Counted from the stretch's first letter, positions 1 through 13,355 are shown. The stretch is 64,000 nt of DNA from Clavelina lepadiformis (GCF_947623445.1 NC_135244.1:10106001-10170000), one strand, 5' to 3'. Translations and numbers: made by a program. Notes: generated from the letters alone by a model not told the origin.

Positions 1-3000
1 TTAAAACATCGAAACAGGTAAGTTTTCTTTTCTGTAAAATAGTCTATAGTTATTTTAAAAGGTTTAATGTCAACGAGGTGTGAAGTTGCATACTTACCAC
101 ATCACTGCTGTTCAAGTGATGACAAATGAGTGTAGTTTGAAATAAGTTACTTAATTCGACACAGCATTGATAGCCGAGTGATTTTCAAGTCCATTTTCCG
201 AAGTTGCGTTATAGCAAGCATTTACCAGCAGCATAGCCTTACTGCATGGTTGTCTGCTTCACTCTGCTTCAGTTAAAGTGTGTTGCAACTTACCAAAGAT
301 CACTTAGCCTGTGTCAATTAAAAATTCTTGTGCAGTCCCCAATGGATCAATACATTGGTTGATAACAGAGCTAGAAAATGTCTTCGGTTTCTAAAAAGCA
401 TCAGGTCTTCTGTTGCCCTGGGTAAGTTATGTAAAAAGTGAAGTTCTTTTTGTTATAGCTGAATGAAATTTATATTAAAACGTAATAAAACAGTAACGAG
501 CTGATCCTAGACCTTGGCCTCCCGGAATCGTTGAAACATGTTTGAGCTGGGATGATCGAGGAGTCGTTGCCGTATTAACCATTGAAGTTAACCCTATAAT
601 GCACGCAAACTGTTGTAATATTGCGATGTTTAAAACCCATAAAACCATACCACAAATCACCATACGTTATGGGTGGGTGATAGCGCTTACAAGCTGCCCG
701 AGCAGCCAAATCGCAAAGCACAGTTAATCCTCACAAGAAATCCAGCATCGTCGCTCAGCAGTCAGCAGGGTGTGTAACATAAACCCAGCGATAACCCAGC
801 TCCCTATTTCAATTATCACTCTCACTGCTTTGGAAAGCTTGTTTGCTGTACACCTTTCTATGAAAATTTAACAAACGAAAAATCGAACAAACATTTTAGA
901 TCAGCCTTCGAACAACGATGTACGCATACACGAGAGTAGGCGAAGTGAGCTTTCTATCTCTTCTTATCTGTCAGGTTTGCATTGTCTATATTTTTGTGAA
1001 TGGGCAGTTAGCAAACGTTGGGCACTGGTAATGATAAGTCAAATTAACCATCTATTGTGATAAAACAGCCTTGATAAGCTGGAGAAACAAGGAAGGAGAT
1101 TTGGCTGACTTGCTGCTTGACCGCGTATCACCATGTCACCGCCAGTCAAAAGAACTTCGAAAACATTGGACCAAATTTTTCATGAAGAGAAGAAACAGCG
1201 CTGCTGTTGCCCCGGCAATACTACAACATACCTGGGATGGAAATTCAGGCGAAATAACATTTAGACCAATAAAAACAAGGCTAGTGAATCGATACATTTT
1301 GTACTATAGGCTGTAACAATTACTGTAATTCTCCTACCCATTGCAATATTAAGTGCAATTCGGTTCAATTTTATGCAGGTTTTCATCGAATACTTTGATT
1401 GCTGCCGAATTAGTGTTGACACGTTCAAGTCCTTCCGATATAGGAGAACTATTCGGCCGATACAGCACTCGGGTATCACTGAAAAGCCATAACGCTCGCA
1501 CAGTAATGCACTCAGACTACCAGGTAGCGTATTAACATTATTTTTTAACGCGTGGTTGCAAATTGTGTTTAAATTTAACAATGGATATAATGATAATTTT
1601 CATTTGTTATTAATTTGTCGTCTCGGTAGCCAAGCAGTTAGACAGCTAGGCTCGGTGGTCGATACCAATTAGCGCTACCGTTGTAATGACCTTGGGGGAA
1701 AACATCAATGCTTGAATGCATAAAGATCATATACAATCCATATCATTGTCTAATAAACTAAATTTGTTGCAATGGAGGTCTGCAATATAAAAGCTTTAAC
1801 ATTTTAAGTTGTACCTTACAAGGGACTAGTAAGGGAACGAAGTGGAAACAAGTGAATTTATTGCAATAAGGACTCTTAATCATGTGTACAAAATAATCAT
1901 TGCAGTCTTCGTGCCCGTCTCGAGACGGTCGTTTTATGGTATTGGAAATGGAAACTAATCATCTTTTTCAATGGTATCATAACAGAAGCAGTAATTTTTC
2001 ACTTTCAGTCAGCGTTATTCCGAGACGACAATATACTTCTCCACGTAAGTAAAATGTGTCAAGGCGATTGTTCAAGAACATCAGCATAAATACTATAGCA
2101 GACGCATTTTGGTTGAACTTTGTTTAATGTTTTTTTTTTTACTTTTCGTAGTAGTACAGGAGCCCATAAACGTAGTTGAAAGAATTGTAGGTCTTGTCAC
2201 GCATTTTGAACGTTCCTATTCTGGCCCCAACAATGACATGGATAGATCTAGGAGACTTTTGCTACAAGCCTTGACAGGTTCTCCGTACACACTTTCCAAC
2301 AGCATGGGCGGTAAATGCTTTATGTTGGCTTAGAACCATTTCCTTTCTACCGTTCGTATCGCTTAGTTAATTCCTAACGTAACCTAAGGTAAACATTGCT
2401 TGGTGCCAAATTGAAGTGCAACAAACATGTGCAGGCGACAGTCATCAAAAAGACACGCATTTTGGAAGATCAGCTGAAGCTACGCGCCGACGCCGTTCAC
2501 CAACCAGAGCATCGAAAAGACAACGACTTCAGATAAAACACAAAAGACCTTCACCGTCATACGAAGCCTGTCACCTTGTTCCGTTTATCTTGCCTGATTC
2601 GTTTACTAGGGTAACTAAAGTATATATGTGGCGTATGCGTACTAATTTTCTAAACTCATTTCTATGATGGCTTTCAGAATATCCGTGTATCCTGGGACCC
2701 GGTGAATGGTCCCACTCCCTTGAATATATGGGAATGTCAAGGCGAATGCAGTCATCCGTTACCAAGTCACCTCGAAGCGACTTCCCATGCTATAACTTTA
2801 AGCCAGGTAAATCGTGTTTAGTTTAACGAATGCTCTTGTTTCATGCCAAGTTTTTAAACTACAGCTCGAAATTATGCAAGTCGAACTATTTTAATCTCCT
2901 TTTATGAACAGTTAAACCATGACGTTTGCTGCGTACCAACTGAGCATAAAACACTTCACTACACGAGGAACAACGACGGAGAGATTACTTTTGAAGAATT

Positions 3001-3037
3001 TCAAAAGATGGTGGCCACCAAATGCGGTTGTTTGTGA
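1..3037 (+). CDS. TGF-beta superfamily ligand, nodal-like, copy 1 (5' partial)
   Basis: Secreted dimeric growth-factor precursor. Exons: ..1-17, 336-421, 1069-1279, 1379-1523, 1906-2044, 2152-2310, 2435-2610, 2678-2806, 2912-3037; phases agree at every junction and no stop interrupts. Most of exon 1, with start and signal peptide, lies left of the window. The C-terminal domain has the TGF-beta cysteine knot: CHLVPF, then CQGEC, then CCVPT, then KCGCL at the very end; the KCGCL ending recalls Nodal. Exon 7 carries basic cleavage sites: RRRR is kept, but the second site reads KRQRL instead of the KRKRR of the other copies. Intron 3 begins GC (1280). Exon 6 has tandem acceptors three bases apart (2151/2154). 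The spacing between the third cysteine and CC is shorter than in classical Nodal, so subfamily is uncertain; family membership is solid. Confidence 0.85.
1620..1684 (+). repeat. tRNA-like SINE-head relic in intron 4 (copy 1)
   Basis: The stretch starts GTCTCGGTAGCCAAGCAG, resembling a pol III A box, and has GGTCGATACC about 30 bases later, resembling a B box one base short. The 3' side cannot pair as an acceptor stem, so this is not a tRNA gene. The same sequence lies in intron 4 of all five copies (11110, 20493, 27929, 35724), so it predates the array. Confidence 0.35.
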
Positions 3038-4407
3038 AAGTTAAATACCTTCACTATTACAGTATTTTCAATGACAAGAAAGGTCTACTTCCTGCGTTTT
3101 GCATAGGAAGTGCAATTGTCAGTAACTATTGTCTACACAGAAATTGAATCGCAAACAAAATCGTAGTTGAATTGTTAAGTGTTTCTTATTGTCATCACTG
3201 AAGTGTTTCTTTTTGTTGTAAATTATTTTTTGTTTCGTATGAGTTCCTTGTAGTTATACTGAGTAGCACGCTATTGCATCGTGTATTTCTATATATTTTT
3301 TGATTTTGTTGATTAATAATAATGTCGAAAGATTGCTGCTAAACTTCAAAGGAAGCATTTATAGGAGAACTGTTTATTGTAGAACAAATAGAAAAAACGG
3401 CGATTATCTAAAGACTTGGCATAAGTTGTTTTATTGAACGTATCTTGAATTGCGTGTAATATTAAGTACGAGCGAAATGAAATATATCATGAGTCATGAC
3501 AGTTACGGTTGAAAGGAAACATTGCAGCAGACACTGATTAGACTAAGATTTCCCGCTTAACTTTCAAAAAAGGAACGATTCGCGGAATTGTCTCAAAACC
3601 AACAGTTCTACATCACTTTACCTATAGTATTTTACTTAAACTCTTTCAAATTTGTCTGGAAAAGTTTTTTTTTAATTAAATGAGAATTTAATCAAATTTA
3701 GTAGACTTTTTCTATAAGCAAGGTAAGTAAATAAAGATTAATTAGCCGCAGATTTTTTGCTTGCGAAACTGCACTTAAGCCAACTATTTTGTTATTTTTA
3801 AGCTTCGTTCAAATTGTCCAAAGTTATTGTAACAACTGATGTTTGGACACAAACGTCACAACTGCAGTTTAGTTGTGTTTTAGATATCGTTATACTTGAC
3901 CATAGTTTTAAAGCCATTCCTTTAAGATAAACAATTTAATATATGATCACAAAAAATGTTTTGAAACATTTAAAAATTTTGTTTCAATGAACATAGAAAC
4001 ATATTTCACAGATTTGCCGAGGCATAGATTATAGTTTTTTTTTGCAAAATAACGTGGCATGTTATCAGAATTTTTTTCCTTAAATTTTGAAAAAGTCTTT
4101 GCATAATTCAAAGTGAGGGGCAAATCCAAAAAGAAGTTGCTTTAAATTAAAGAGTATTTGTCAGTAAATATAATGGAGAAAGGATTCGCACCAATGCAAG
4201 TAATAGAGGAACAATTGAAAAGATAAATGGGGTGTTTATCTATACTAACAGTTAAAACCAATAACATTATCCTCAGTTTTAAAAATATAAGCTACGTAGA
4301 ACTGTTGCTCCCATGTTACGCAATAGCTTCGGCTTCGTAAGTTCGTTTCCACGTTGAAAAACTGCTCCGCCTACGACTTAGCTGACAACGGTTTTAAAAG
4401 TTAAAGG
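3038..4407 (+). other. 3' flank and spacer of TGF-beta copy 1
   Basis: No convincing gene. The first ~680 bases match the 3' flanks of the other copies; from about 3720 the sequence follows the copy-3 type flank (AAATAAAG near 3729 could serve as a poly(A) signal). The rest recurs in the spacers after copy 3 (22.7-23.4 kb and 24.5-25.2 kb) and before copy 5 (32.3-33.0 kb). Confidence 0.6.
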
Positions 4408-4600
4408 TTCATATTTTCTTTGCGTTCAAGTTTCATTATCACGTCCAGCAAAACAATAGTTTCCTTTTTTATTCGCTATTTTTGAAAAAGTTTACCTCTA
4501 TTGATAGTTTGTATCATAATATTTACCAGTGCTTAACATTGAAGGATAGGCTAAAGAATAATGTTATCATAAAACCTAACAGGTTATTTTACATGTAAGT
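4408..4600 (+). repeat. Left direct repeat flanking the 4.6-8.5 kb insert
   Basis: About 190 bases beginning with TTCATATTTTCTTTGCGTTC are repeated with few changes at 8466-8665. The sequence between the two repeats is absent from the matching place in the other spacers. Confidence 0.6.
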
Positions 4601-4689
4601 AGTATAGTCCTGCCGCCCTAGGAATCCCATACCTTAAAGTCCTTGCGGGTAATTAGGTCACCCGCGGGTAATTAGGTCGTTAAGGTTCA

Positions 4690-4945
4690 GGTCGTTCCAT
4701 AGCGCCACCACGCGTAAAGAAAAAGGAATATGTACAAGAAAAGGGAGAATGTACAAGTGACGTCATAGTTTTCGTTCCATAGCGCCACAACGCACGAAGA
4801 AGCGAGGTAACATGCAAGTGACGTCATAGTTTTTGTTCCATAGCGCCACCACGCGTAAAGAAAAAGGTATATGTACTAGGAAAGAAAAGTGAGAATGTAC
4901 AAGTGACGTTATAGTTTTTGTTCCATAGCGCCAACGCGCGGTCAA
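4690..4945 (+). repeat. Short tandem repeats built on GTTCCATAGCGCCA
   Basis: The motif GTTCCATAGCGCCA(C)CACGCG recurs four times (about 4692, 4776, 4836, 4919). The copies are separated by variable arms containing ACAAGTGACGTCATAG-type sequence and poly-purine AAAGAAAAAGG. Unit length varies between about 60 and 85 bases, so this is a degenerate minisatellite. Confidence 0.65.
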
Positions 4946-5125
4946 CAGGTTGTAGGTTTCTAGAGGAAGGGTGTAAGAAAAGAGAAAAAACAGCTTGGGT
5001 TTTGTGGATACACGATATACAAGAAAAGAAATGAAAGAATGTATCAGTTACGTCATAGTTTCAGCGTAAAGCATACAGAAGTATTACCCGTATGAATAGC
5101 CAATTGGAATAATCTGGAAAAAAGC

Positions 5126-5660
5126 CTTGAGGAAGAACGCGATAATCGTATTTGCACACGCTAACATGACCTTGGTATGAATTACAGCTTGGGTTGAAAT
5201 GTGAAAGCCGGACTTTAGAAACAAAGCATTATCTAGTAGGAAGGTCATTCGAATGCATTACAACCAATCTATTCGCATCCAGTTGTGAGAGAAGAATAAA
5301 TGAAAGCTGGCATCCAGTTGTGATTTGTTTGACCTGATTACGAATTGCCTATGTTTACAAATATGTCAATACCAAATACAGTCAAAGCTGTGTTTTGGAC
5401 AGGTCAAAAGGGAGAATATTGCACCTTGAGGAAGAACGCGATAATCGTATTTGCATACGCTGAACTAACATGACCTGGTTATGAATTACAGCTTGGGTTG
5501 AAATGTGAAAGCCGGACTTTAGAAACAAAGCATTCGAATGCATTGCAACCAATCCATTCGCATCCAGTTGTGAGATAAGAATAAATGAAAGCTGGCATCC
5601 AGTTGTGATTTGTTTGACCTGATTACGAATTGCCTATGTTTACGAATATGTCAATTACGA
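5126..5660 (+). repeat. Tandem duplication of a ~298 bp unit
   Basis: CTTGAGGAAGAACGCGATAA occurs near 5127 and again near 5425. Each is followed by the same run of sequence (GAATTACAGCTTGGGTTG, GCCGGACTTTAGAAAC, GCATCCAGTTGTGA) with small internal differences. A third, partial and more diverged copy lies at about 5820-5890 (CATTCGAATGCGTTGCAACC). No coding potential was recognised. Confidence 0.65.
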
Positions 5661-8465
5661 TGACGACATGATATATGACGAGTAGCCTGTGGTTACAACA
5701 TCGAATTCGAAGTATCTGGAAAACTCGTCAGAATGTATGCAAGGCAAGTCCAAACCTGTCTGGTTGAAACAAGTGTTTTGGACAGATCAAAAGGGGAGAT
5801 TATTGCGCGATCGTGGTGTTGTGAGGTCATTCGAATGCGTTGCAACCAAACCATTCGCACCCAGCTGTGATTTGTTTGTTTCCAGAATCTAACTTTATGA
5901 AGAGAAAGGAGTAATAGCTATTGCCAAAACGCTTTGAAAGGATTATTGCGGTTCAAGTCAGTGCTGAAACGGTCACACCTGAAAATGAACACAATCGTGA
6001 TAACAGAAACACTGAAAGCCTATCATGTCTGTAAACTCATAGAAATAGAATAAAACTATAAGCGAATAGTATCTGTTGTATTCGTGTCATTTCAGTTTGA
6101 ACAAATGCAATCTTTTCATATATAATTGCTACTTATAATCTCAACAGAGTCGCTCAATAACAACCTGTACCCAGGAGAAACAGTATTGATATTGTAATTA
6201 CAATCCTGTAAAGAAACTGTGGTATTTGTTGAATATGGTATTTTAAACGTATTGTATAAGTGGTGACGTCACGTGCAAGTGCAGCCTGAACTGTACCATG
6301 TTGCACTGCACAGCGTTTATAACGTGACTTATTGAATCCGGAATTAACTTAGTTTGACTTTCTATCAGTACGCCCCTGAGATTGTTTTTTAAACCATTCG
6401 CGTAGGTTGTAATGCATAAGCATTGTAATACATCTTACCATACATGGTATACATGTTATACATGTAATGCATAAGCATTGTAATAACTTAAACAGGTGAC
6501 GTACAAGTTTACAATCACATTTTCATGACGAAGCTGACTACCGGTTCCAGGTTACTGTTTCAATTATGCTTATTCAAAATGTAAAAGAGCTGGTGTCAAT
6601 TTGTTTTTATTCTATCTTTGATATCTATGATTTTTTAAATGTATTTCAAATTTCATTCACTTTAACAGATTTGATAAAAATAAATTCGATTTTATCTCAA
6701 TTTAGCTTCACATTTTTTTTTGAAATTTATTTTTATTTTAATAATACTTTGTTTCAGTTTATGATTTTTTAAATGTATTTCCAATTTCATTCACTTTAGC
6801 AGATTTGATAAAAATAAATTCGATTTTATCTCAATTTATCTTCACTTTTTTGAAATTTGTGTAGAACAGACATAAATCAATATTAAACGTGTCATGGTTT
6901 GTCGTGTTTACACCATAAAGTGTTAAAATTTTGTCAAATTAACAAGTTCTATACACCTACGTACAAAATTAAACACTTCAACATGTTTAAAGAAGTGAAA
7001 TTGTGTTTCATTTTTAAACACCATAATGACAGTGTAATGCAATTAAGTTTGAATTTATATTAATATACTAGTTTGCTTTTTTAATAGCCCATATTTCAGT
7101 TTTTTTAAACATTTGCTATTTTGTTGTAAATTAAACTTATTTGAATTTATCTTCATTAATTTAAAATTTCTTCAATTTTTGGAAAATATTTTTTCAATCA
7201 ATACGAATTTAAACGAATCCAATTAAATTGATATAAATCTATTTGAATTTAATTTTTACGATTTTTTTTTAAAATTACGGGTTTAAAACAGGTAGAAAAT
7301 AATTTTATGAGTAAACCATGCGAATAAGTAATCCCAGAAGTAACCAGGGTACTCGGTAACCAGCTTCACGCCAGTCAAACAGACAACCTATAAAGAAACC
7401 TTAACAAAAGTGATAGCTGTGAATTGTTTTGTCACTTTCTCATCAACTTTTCTCTCGATATACGCTGTTCTCAATCTGTAAGCAATAAAACTCGTTGATA
7501 ATTTCAACAAAGCAGAAACCGGTTTATCTATAGGCGGTAGTTTTACAATGCAATTTTGACCATGAAATAATTATCTAAGCTTTGTTATTGTCCTTGATAC
7601 CACTTTGGGGTAAACTATTCACTGCACGAATACAACAAATCATTATGAATTGAAGGTTTTTAATCAGGTAACAAAACAATAAGTGAGTTGACACCCACAA
7701 TGTTACTAACGTAAGCAAAACGTTGTGTACAACCCACACGTTTGAAACACCTATACGCAATCACTGGGTAAGGAAAACGATGCAACTTCTGAAACATGCA
7801 AAACTTACTTCAAACATACTGCACTATCTTTGTAACTATATTCAAAATATGTTATAAAAGTAATCTATATAAGATCAAAAACATAAAGGTCGCTCAAAAA
7901 ATGCAATACGAAAGGTCTTTATGTGTTTAGAAAGGCCTATTTCCTATACACAAAATGGTATGGTATGGGATCTGGTATGGGCAGGGTTGTCCAGGGGAAA
8001 CTTTTTCTGTCCCATTATATCAATTATGGCAGTTTGTATACCTGTCCCATTTTGTTTTTGTTACGAGACGTCAATAATAATAAATTTTCTTATACATGTG
8101 GGGCAAAATGCAAATGTATCGTAGCAAAGTTTTCTAATTCAAGTGTGTTATTATGTAAAAACAAACTGTCCAGCATGGAACATAGCACAAATCCCACGTT
8201 AGAATTCCTTGGGTAACCCTGTGTATCGGAGTATTTACCTTTGGACTGATGGTTCTTCAGTCCTCACCGCTGAAGCTCGTTTCATCGAAATATTCTTTGT
8301 GTGTTATTCCACTGATAACTTTATATTTGATTTCTTGAACTGTTATTGTGGTGTTGCATGACATGGAAACTGTGTATTGGAACCAGTAAATAGGAATAAA
8401 CGTCGTTAATACCTTACCAAGAGCGTTGCATGGTTTCGTGGCTGACGTTTTTAACCCTGACGACA

Positions 8466-8665
8466 CTTCATATTTCATATTTTCTTTGCGTTCAAGTTTC
8501 CTTATCATGTCCAGTAAACAATAGTTTCCTTTTTATTCGCTAATTTTGAAAAAGTTTACCTCTATTGATAGTTTGTATCATAATATCTACCAGTGCCTAA
8601 CATTGAAGGATAGGCTAAATAATAATGTTATCATAAACCTTAACAGGTTATTTTACATGTACTTA
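8466..8665 (+). repeat. Right direct repeat flanking the 4.6-8.5 kb insert
   Basis: Counterpart of 4408-4600. After it the sequence rejoins the ordinary pre-promoter spacer shared by all copies (TTTTACATGTACTTAGTGTA and onward). Confidence 0.6.
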
Positions 8666-9031
8666 GTGTAAAACAGGTTAAGTCGTTTTTTTGAAAATTG
8701 AACCCGGTGAAAACAAGTATTTAAAATCCCGATTATTTCGCAACCCTAATACTTCATAATAACGCTTACAGCATGAAATAATTTAATGTAGCATCTGTAT
8801 AGGATATGTTCGAATTAAACTTTATATTAATTTTGGTAAAACTATAATACTTTAAATCTAACAGTTTGTTTATCCGGCAATGAAAGCTATGTCAGTTTTA
8901 CATTTCAAACAACGTTATTTGTCTCAACCATCACAATGTAGGAATTCTGCCATTACTGCAACCAAGTAATGTCAACACTTGCTCTCATCAAGTCTGATTT
9001 TTATTTACGCTTGCGGTCATTAAACGTCATC

Positions 9032-9130
9032 TAATTACCACGGCGCGTCAAACGTTGTGTAATTACCATGCACGGCGCGCCAAGGTAATGTGTGCAGTGT
9101 GGACTGCTTGAAACATACAATTATAAAAAG
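9032..9130 (+). promoter_or_regulatory. Conserved promoter block, TGF-beta copy 2
   Basis: In order: TAATTACC (9032), CGGCGCGTC, a second TAATTACC (about 9060), CGGCGCGCCAAGG, then TATAAAAAG at the right end. The same order and spacing occur before copies 3, 4 and 5. The TATA segment starts 211 bases before the ATG in all four. TAATTA is a typical homeodomain core, and TTTGGCGCG on the other strand of the first box in copies 3-5 fits an E2F-type site; both readings are inference. This copy has GGCGCGTC where the others have GGCGCGCC. Confidence 0.6.
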
Positions 9131-9331
9131 CTTGTCAAGGTTAACTGGTACTCAGTGTGGTAAAGTTTGTCACTTCACAAAAGCCGTAAAGGCTGAAAGT
9201 CCTTTTTCAGCGTGTTGGGACGGAAAACATCAGGATTAAATTGCATATAATTCTTCATTATAAACCGAAGCTTTCTTCGTGCAGATATCGTTACTTGTAA
9301 TTGTGCTAAAATAATAACATTTTTAGTTATA

Positions 9332-12300
9332 ATGGCCGTTAGACAAAATATTTGCCAAAAGCGAAAAATGTCAAATGGTTATTGTGGTTTGATTTATTAT
9401 TTCTACTTCTTATTTTTGTTGACGACCATGTTTGCGACGACACACGGAAAAAGTTTGAAGAATGATGGAGAATTTTTCTATAACTGCTTAAAACATCGAA
9501 ACAGGTAAGTTTTCTTTTCTGTAAAATAGTCTATAGTTATTTTAAAAGGTTTAATGTCAACGAGGTGAGAAGTTGCATACTTACCACACCACTGCTGTTC
9601 AAGTAATGATAAATGAGTGTAGTTTGAAATAAGTTACTTTAACTCGACACAGCATTGACAGCCGAGTGATTTTCAAGTCCATTTTCAGAAGTTGCGTTAT
9701 AGCAAGCATTTACCAGCAGCATAGCCTAACTGCATGGTTGTCTGCTTTACTCTGCTTCAGTTAAAGTGTGTTGCAACTTACCAAAGATCACTTAGCCTGT
9801 GTCAATTAAAAATTCTTGTGCAGTCCCCAATGGATCAATACATTGGTTGATAACAGAGCTAGAAAATGTCTTCGGTTTCTAAAAAGCATCAGGTCTTCTG
9901 TTGCCCAGGGTAAGTTATGTAAAAAGTGAAGTTCTTTTTGTTATAGCTGAATGAAATTTATATTAAGATGTAATAAAACAGTAACGAGCTGATCCTAGAC
10001 CTTGGCCTCCCGGAATCGTTGAAACATGTTTAAGCTGGGGATGATCGAGGAGTCGTTGCCGTATTAACCATTGAAGTTAACCCTATAATGCACGCAAACT
10101 GTTGTAATATTGCGATGTTTAAAACCCGTAAAACCATACCACAAATCACCATACGTTATGGGTGGGTGATAGCGCTTACAAGCTACCCGAGCAGCCAAAT
10201 CGCAAAGCACAGTTAATCCTCAAGAAATCCAGCATCGTCGCTCAGCAGTCAGCAGGGTGTGTAACATAAACCCAGCGATAACCCAGCTCCCTATTTCAAT
10301 TATCACTCTCACTGCTTTGGAAAGCTTGTTTGCTGTACACCTTTCTATGAAAATTTAACAAACGAAAAATCGAACAAACATTTTAGATCAGCCTTCGAAC
10401 AACGATGTACGCATACACGAGAGCAGGCGAAGTGAGCTTTCTATCTCTTCTTATTTGTCAGGTTTGCATTGTCTATATTTTTGTGAATGGGCAGTTAGCA
10501 AACGTTGGGCACTGGTAATGATAAGTCAAATTAACCATCTATTGTGATAAAACAGCCTTGGTAAGCTGGAGAAACAAGGAAGGAGATTTGGCTGACTTGC
10601 TGCTTGACCGCATATCACCATGTCACCGCCAGTCAAAAGAACTTCGAAAACATTGGACCAAATTTTTCATGAAGAGAAGAAATAGCGCTGCTGTTGCCCC
10701 GGCAATACTACAACATACCTGGGATGGAAATTCAGGCGAAATAACATTTAGACCAATAAAAACAAGGTTAGTGAATCGATACATTTTGTACTATAGGCTG
10801 TAAAAATTGCTGTAATTCTCCTACCCATTGCAATATTAAGTGCAATTCGGATCTTCAATTTTATGCAGGTTTTCATCGAATACTTTGATTGCTGCCGAAT
10901 TAGTGTTGACACGTTCAAGCCCTTCCGATATAGGAGAACTATTCGGCCGATACAGCACTCGGGTATCACTGAAAAGCCATAACGCTCGCACAGTAATGCA
11001 CTCAGACTACCAGGTAGCGTATTAACATTATTTTTTAACGCGTGGTTGCAAATTGTGTTTAAATTTAACAATGGATATAATGATAATTTTCATTTGTTAT
11101 TAATTTGTCGTCTCGGTAGCCAAGCAGTTAGACAGCTAGGCTCGGTGGTCGATACCAATTAGCGCTACCGTTGTAATGACCTTGGGGGAAAACATCAATG
11201 CTTGAATGCATAAAGATCATATACAATCCATATCATTGTCTAATAAGTTTGTTGCAACGGAAGTCTGCAATATAAAAGCTTTAACATTTTAAGGTGTAGC
11301 TTATAACGGACTAGTAATGGAACGAAGTGGAAACAAGTGAGTTTATTGCAATAAGGACTCTTAATCATGTGTACAAAATAATCTTTGCAGTCTTCGTGCC
11401 CGTCTCGAGACGGTCGTTTTATGGTATTGGAAATGGAAACTAATCATCTTTTTCAATGGTATCATAACAGAAGCAGAAATTTTTCACTTTCAGTCAGCGT
11501 TATTCCGAGACGACAATATACTTCTCCACGTAAGTAAAATGTGTCAAGGCGATTGTTCAAGAACATCAGCATAAATACTATAGCAGACGCATTTTGGTTG
11601 AACATTGTTAAATTGTTTTTTTTTTACTTTTCGTAGTAGTACAGGAGCCCATAAACGTAGTTGAAAGAATTGTAGGTCTTGTCATGCATTTTGAACGTTC
11701 CTATTCTGGCCCCAACAATGACATGGATAGATCAAGGAGGCTTTTGCTACAAGCCTTGACAGGTTCTCCGGACACACTTTCCAACAGCATGGGCGGTAAA
11801 TGCTTTATGTTGGCTTAGAACTATTTCCTTTCTACCGTTCGTATCGCATAGTTAATTTCTTAAAAACGTATAAAACAGTAATTGCGAGCATTTCGAAGTA
11901 CTTGATTTTTCACAAACCAAGCGCTTTAATTTGACTTGACCGGCCTAATTTTTTCCGTTTTAGCTTTGAACTCGGTGGTTTCGGCTGCAAGCTATGTAAA
12001 CCTAACGTAACCTAAGGTAAACATTGTTTGGTGCCAAATTGAAGTGCAGCAAACATGTGCAGGCGACAGTCGTCTAGAAGTGGAACATCATTTTGGAAGA
12101 TCAGCTGAAGCTACGCGCCGACGCCGTTCACCAACCAGAGCATCGAAAAGAAAACGACGTCAGATAAAACACAAAAGACCTTCACCATCTTACGAAGCCT
12201 GTCATCTTGTTCCGTTTATCTTGCCGGATTCGTTTACTAGGGTAACTAAAGTATATACGCGGCGTATAGGTATTAATTTTCTAAACTCATTTATATGATG

Positions 12301-12668
12301 GCTTTCAGAATATCCGTGTATCCTGGGACCCGGTGAATGGTCCCACTCACTTGAATATATGGGAATGTCAAGGCGAATGCAGTCATCCGATACCAAGTCA
12401 CCTCGAAGCGACTTCCCATGCTATAACTTTAAGCCAGGTAAATCGTGTTTAGTTTAACGAATGCTCTTGTTTCATGCCAAGTTTTTAAACTACAGCTCGA
12501 AATTATGCAAGTCGAACTATTTTAATCTCCTTTTATGAACAGTTAAACCATGACGTTTGCTGCGTACCAACTAAGCATAGAACACTTCACTACACGAGGA
12601 ACAACGACGGAGAGATTACTTTTGAACATTTTCGAAAGATGGTGGCCACCAAATGCGGTTGTTTGTGA
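9332..12668 (+). CDS. TGF-beta superfamily ligand, nodal-like, copy 2
   Basis: Complete nine-exon gene, 448 residues. Exons: 9332-9504, 9824-9909, 10556-10766, 10869-11013, 11391-11529, 11637-11795, 12063-12241, 12309-12437, 12543-12668. Exon 1 starts MAVRQNICQKRK and has a hydrophobic secretion signal at about residues 18-36 ending near MTHG. The prodomain follows, then RRRR and KRKRR processing sites in exon 7 and a mature domain of about 110 residues with all seven cysteines, ending KCGCL. This is the only copy whose intron 3 begins with a standard GT (10767). Exon 7 is one codon longer than in its sisters (SRLEVEHH). The start is supported by conservation in copies 2-5 and by its fixed distance from the TATA box. 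Confidence 0.85.
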
Positions 12669-13355
12669 AAGTTAAATGCCTTCACTATTACAGTATTTTC
12701 AATGACATGAAAGGTATTCTGCCTACGTTTTGCATAGGAAGTGTAATAGTCGGTAACTATTGCCTACACAGAAATTGAATCGCAAACGAAATCGTAGTTG
12801 AATTGCTTAGATTGTCATCACTAAAGTGTTCCTTTTTGTCGTAAATTATTTTTTGTTTCGTATGAGTTCCTTGTAGTTGTATTAAGTAGCACGTTAATTG
12901 CATCGTGTATTTCTATATATATTTTTTGTGTTGATTAATAATAATGTCGAAAGGATGCTGCTAAACTTCAAAGAAAGCATTTATAGGAGAACTATATATT
13001 GTAGAACAAAAAGAAAAAACGGCGATTATCTTGTGACTTGGTATAAGTTGTTTTATTGAACGTATCTTCAATTGCGTGTAATATTAAGTACGAGCGAAAT
13101 GAAATATATCATGAGTCATGACAGTTAAGGTTGAAAGGAAACACTGCAGCAGACACTGATTAGACTAAGATTTCCCGTTTAGCGTTCAAAAAAGGAACGA
13201 TTCGCGGAATTGTCTCCAAACCAACCGTTCTACATCACTTTACCTATAGTATTTTACTTAAACACTTTTACTTTTGTTTGGGAGCAGTTCTTTTTAAATT
13301 AAAGGAAAATTTAATTACATTTACAAGGACTTTTCTATAAGCAATGTAAACTTTG
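12669..13355 (+). other. 3' flank of TGF-beta copy 2
   Basis: Matches the flanks of copies 4 and 5 up to the words AACTTTGAATGTAAAATA. In those copies the JmjC-propeller stop codon begins just beyond this point. Here the match ends and unrelated sequence begins, so a neighbouring JmjC gene seems to have been replaced. Confidence 0.6.

Larger units (their letters stand above)
4601..8461. other. Insert unique to the copy 1-2 spacer
   Basis: About 3.9 kb with no recognised gene. It contains satellite-like repeats (separate entries), a duplicated AT-rich segment around 6640-6860, and a duplicated GTAATGCATAAGCATTGTAA motif at about 6409 and 6466. Open frames at 7923-8216 (+) and 8257-8508 (-) resemble no family I know and have no splice or start support. 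No terminal inverted repeats or LTRs were seen. Confidence 0.5.

Noticed and set aside
1620-1690. Candidate tRNA gene in intron 4
   Set aside because: The 5' and 3' ends do not pair as an acceptor stem and the B box is one base short; recorded only as a SINE-like relic.
2990-3020. EF-hand-like string NNDGEITFEEF in TGF-beta exon 9
   Set aside because: It is the normal finger-2 strand before the last cysteines of the TGF-beta fold; the resemblance to a calcium loop is chance.
8257-8508. 83-residue minus frame in the copy 1-2 insert
   Set aside because: No recognisable family, no paralogue in the window, and no splice or promoter support.
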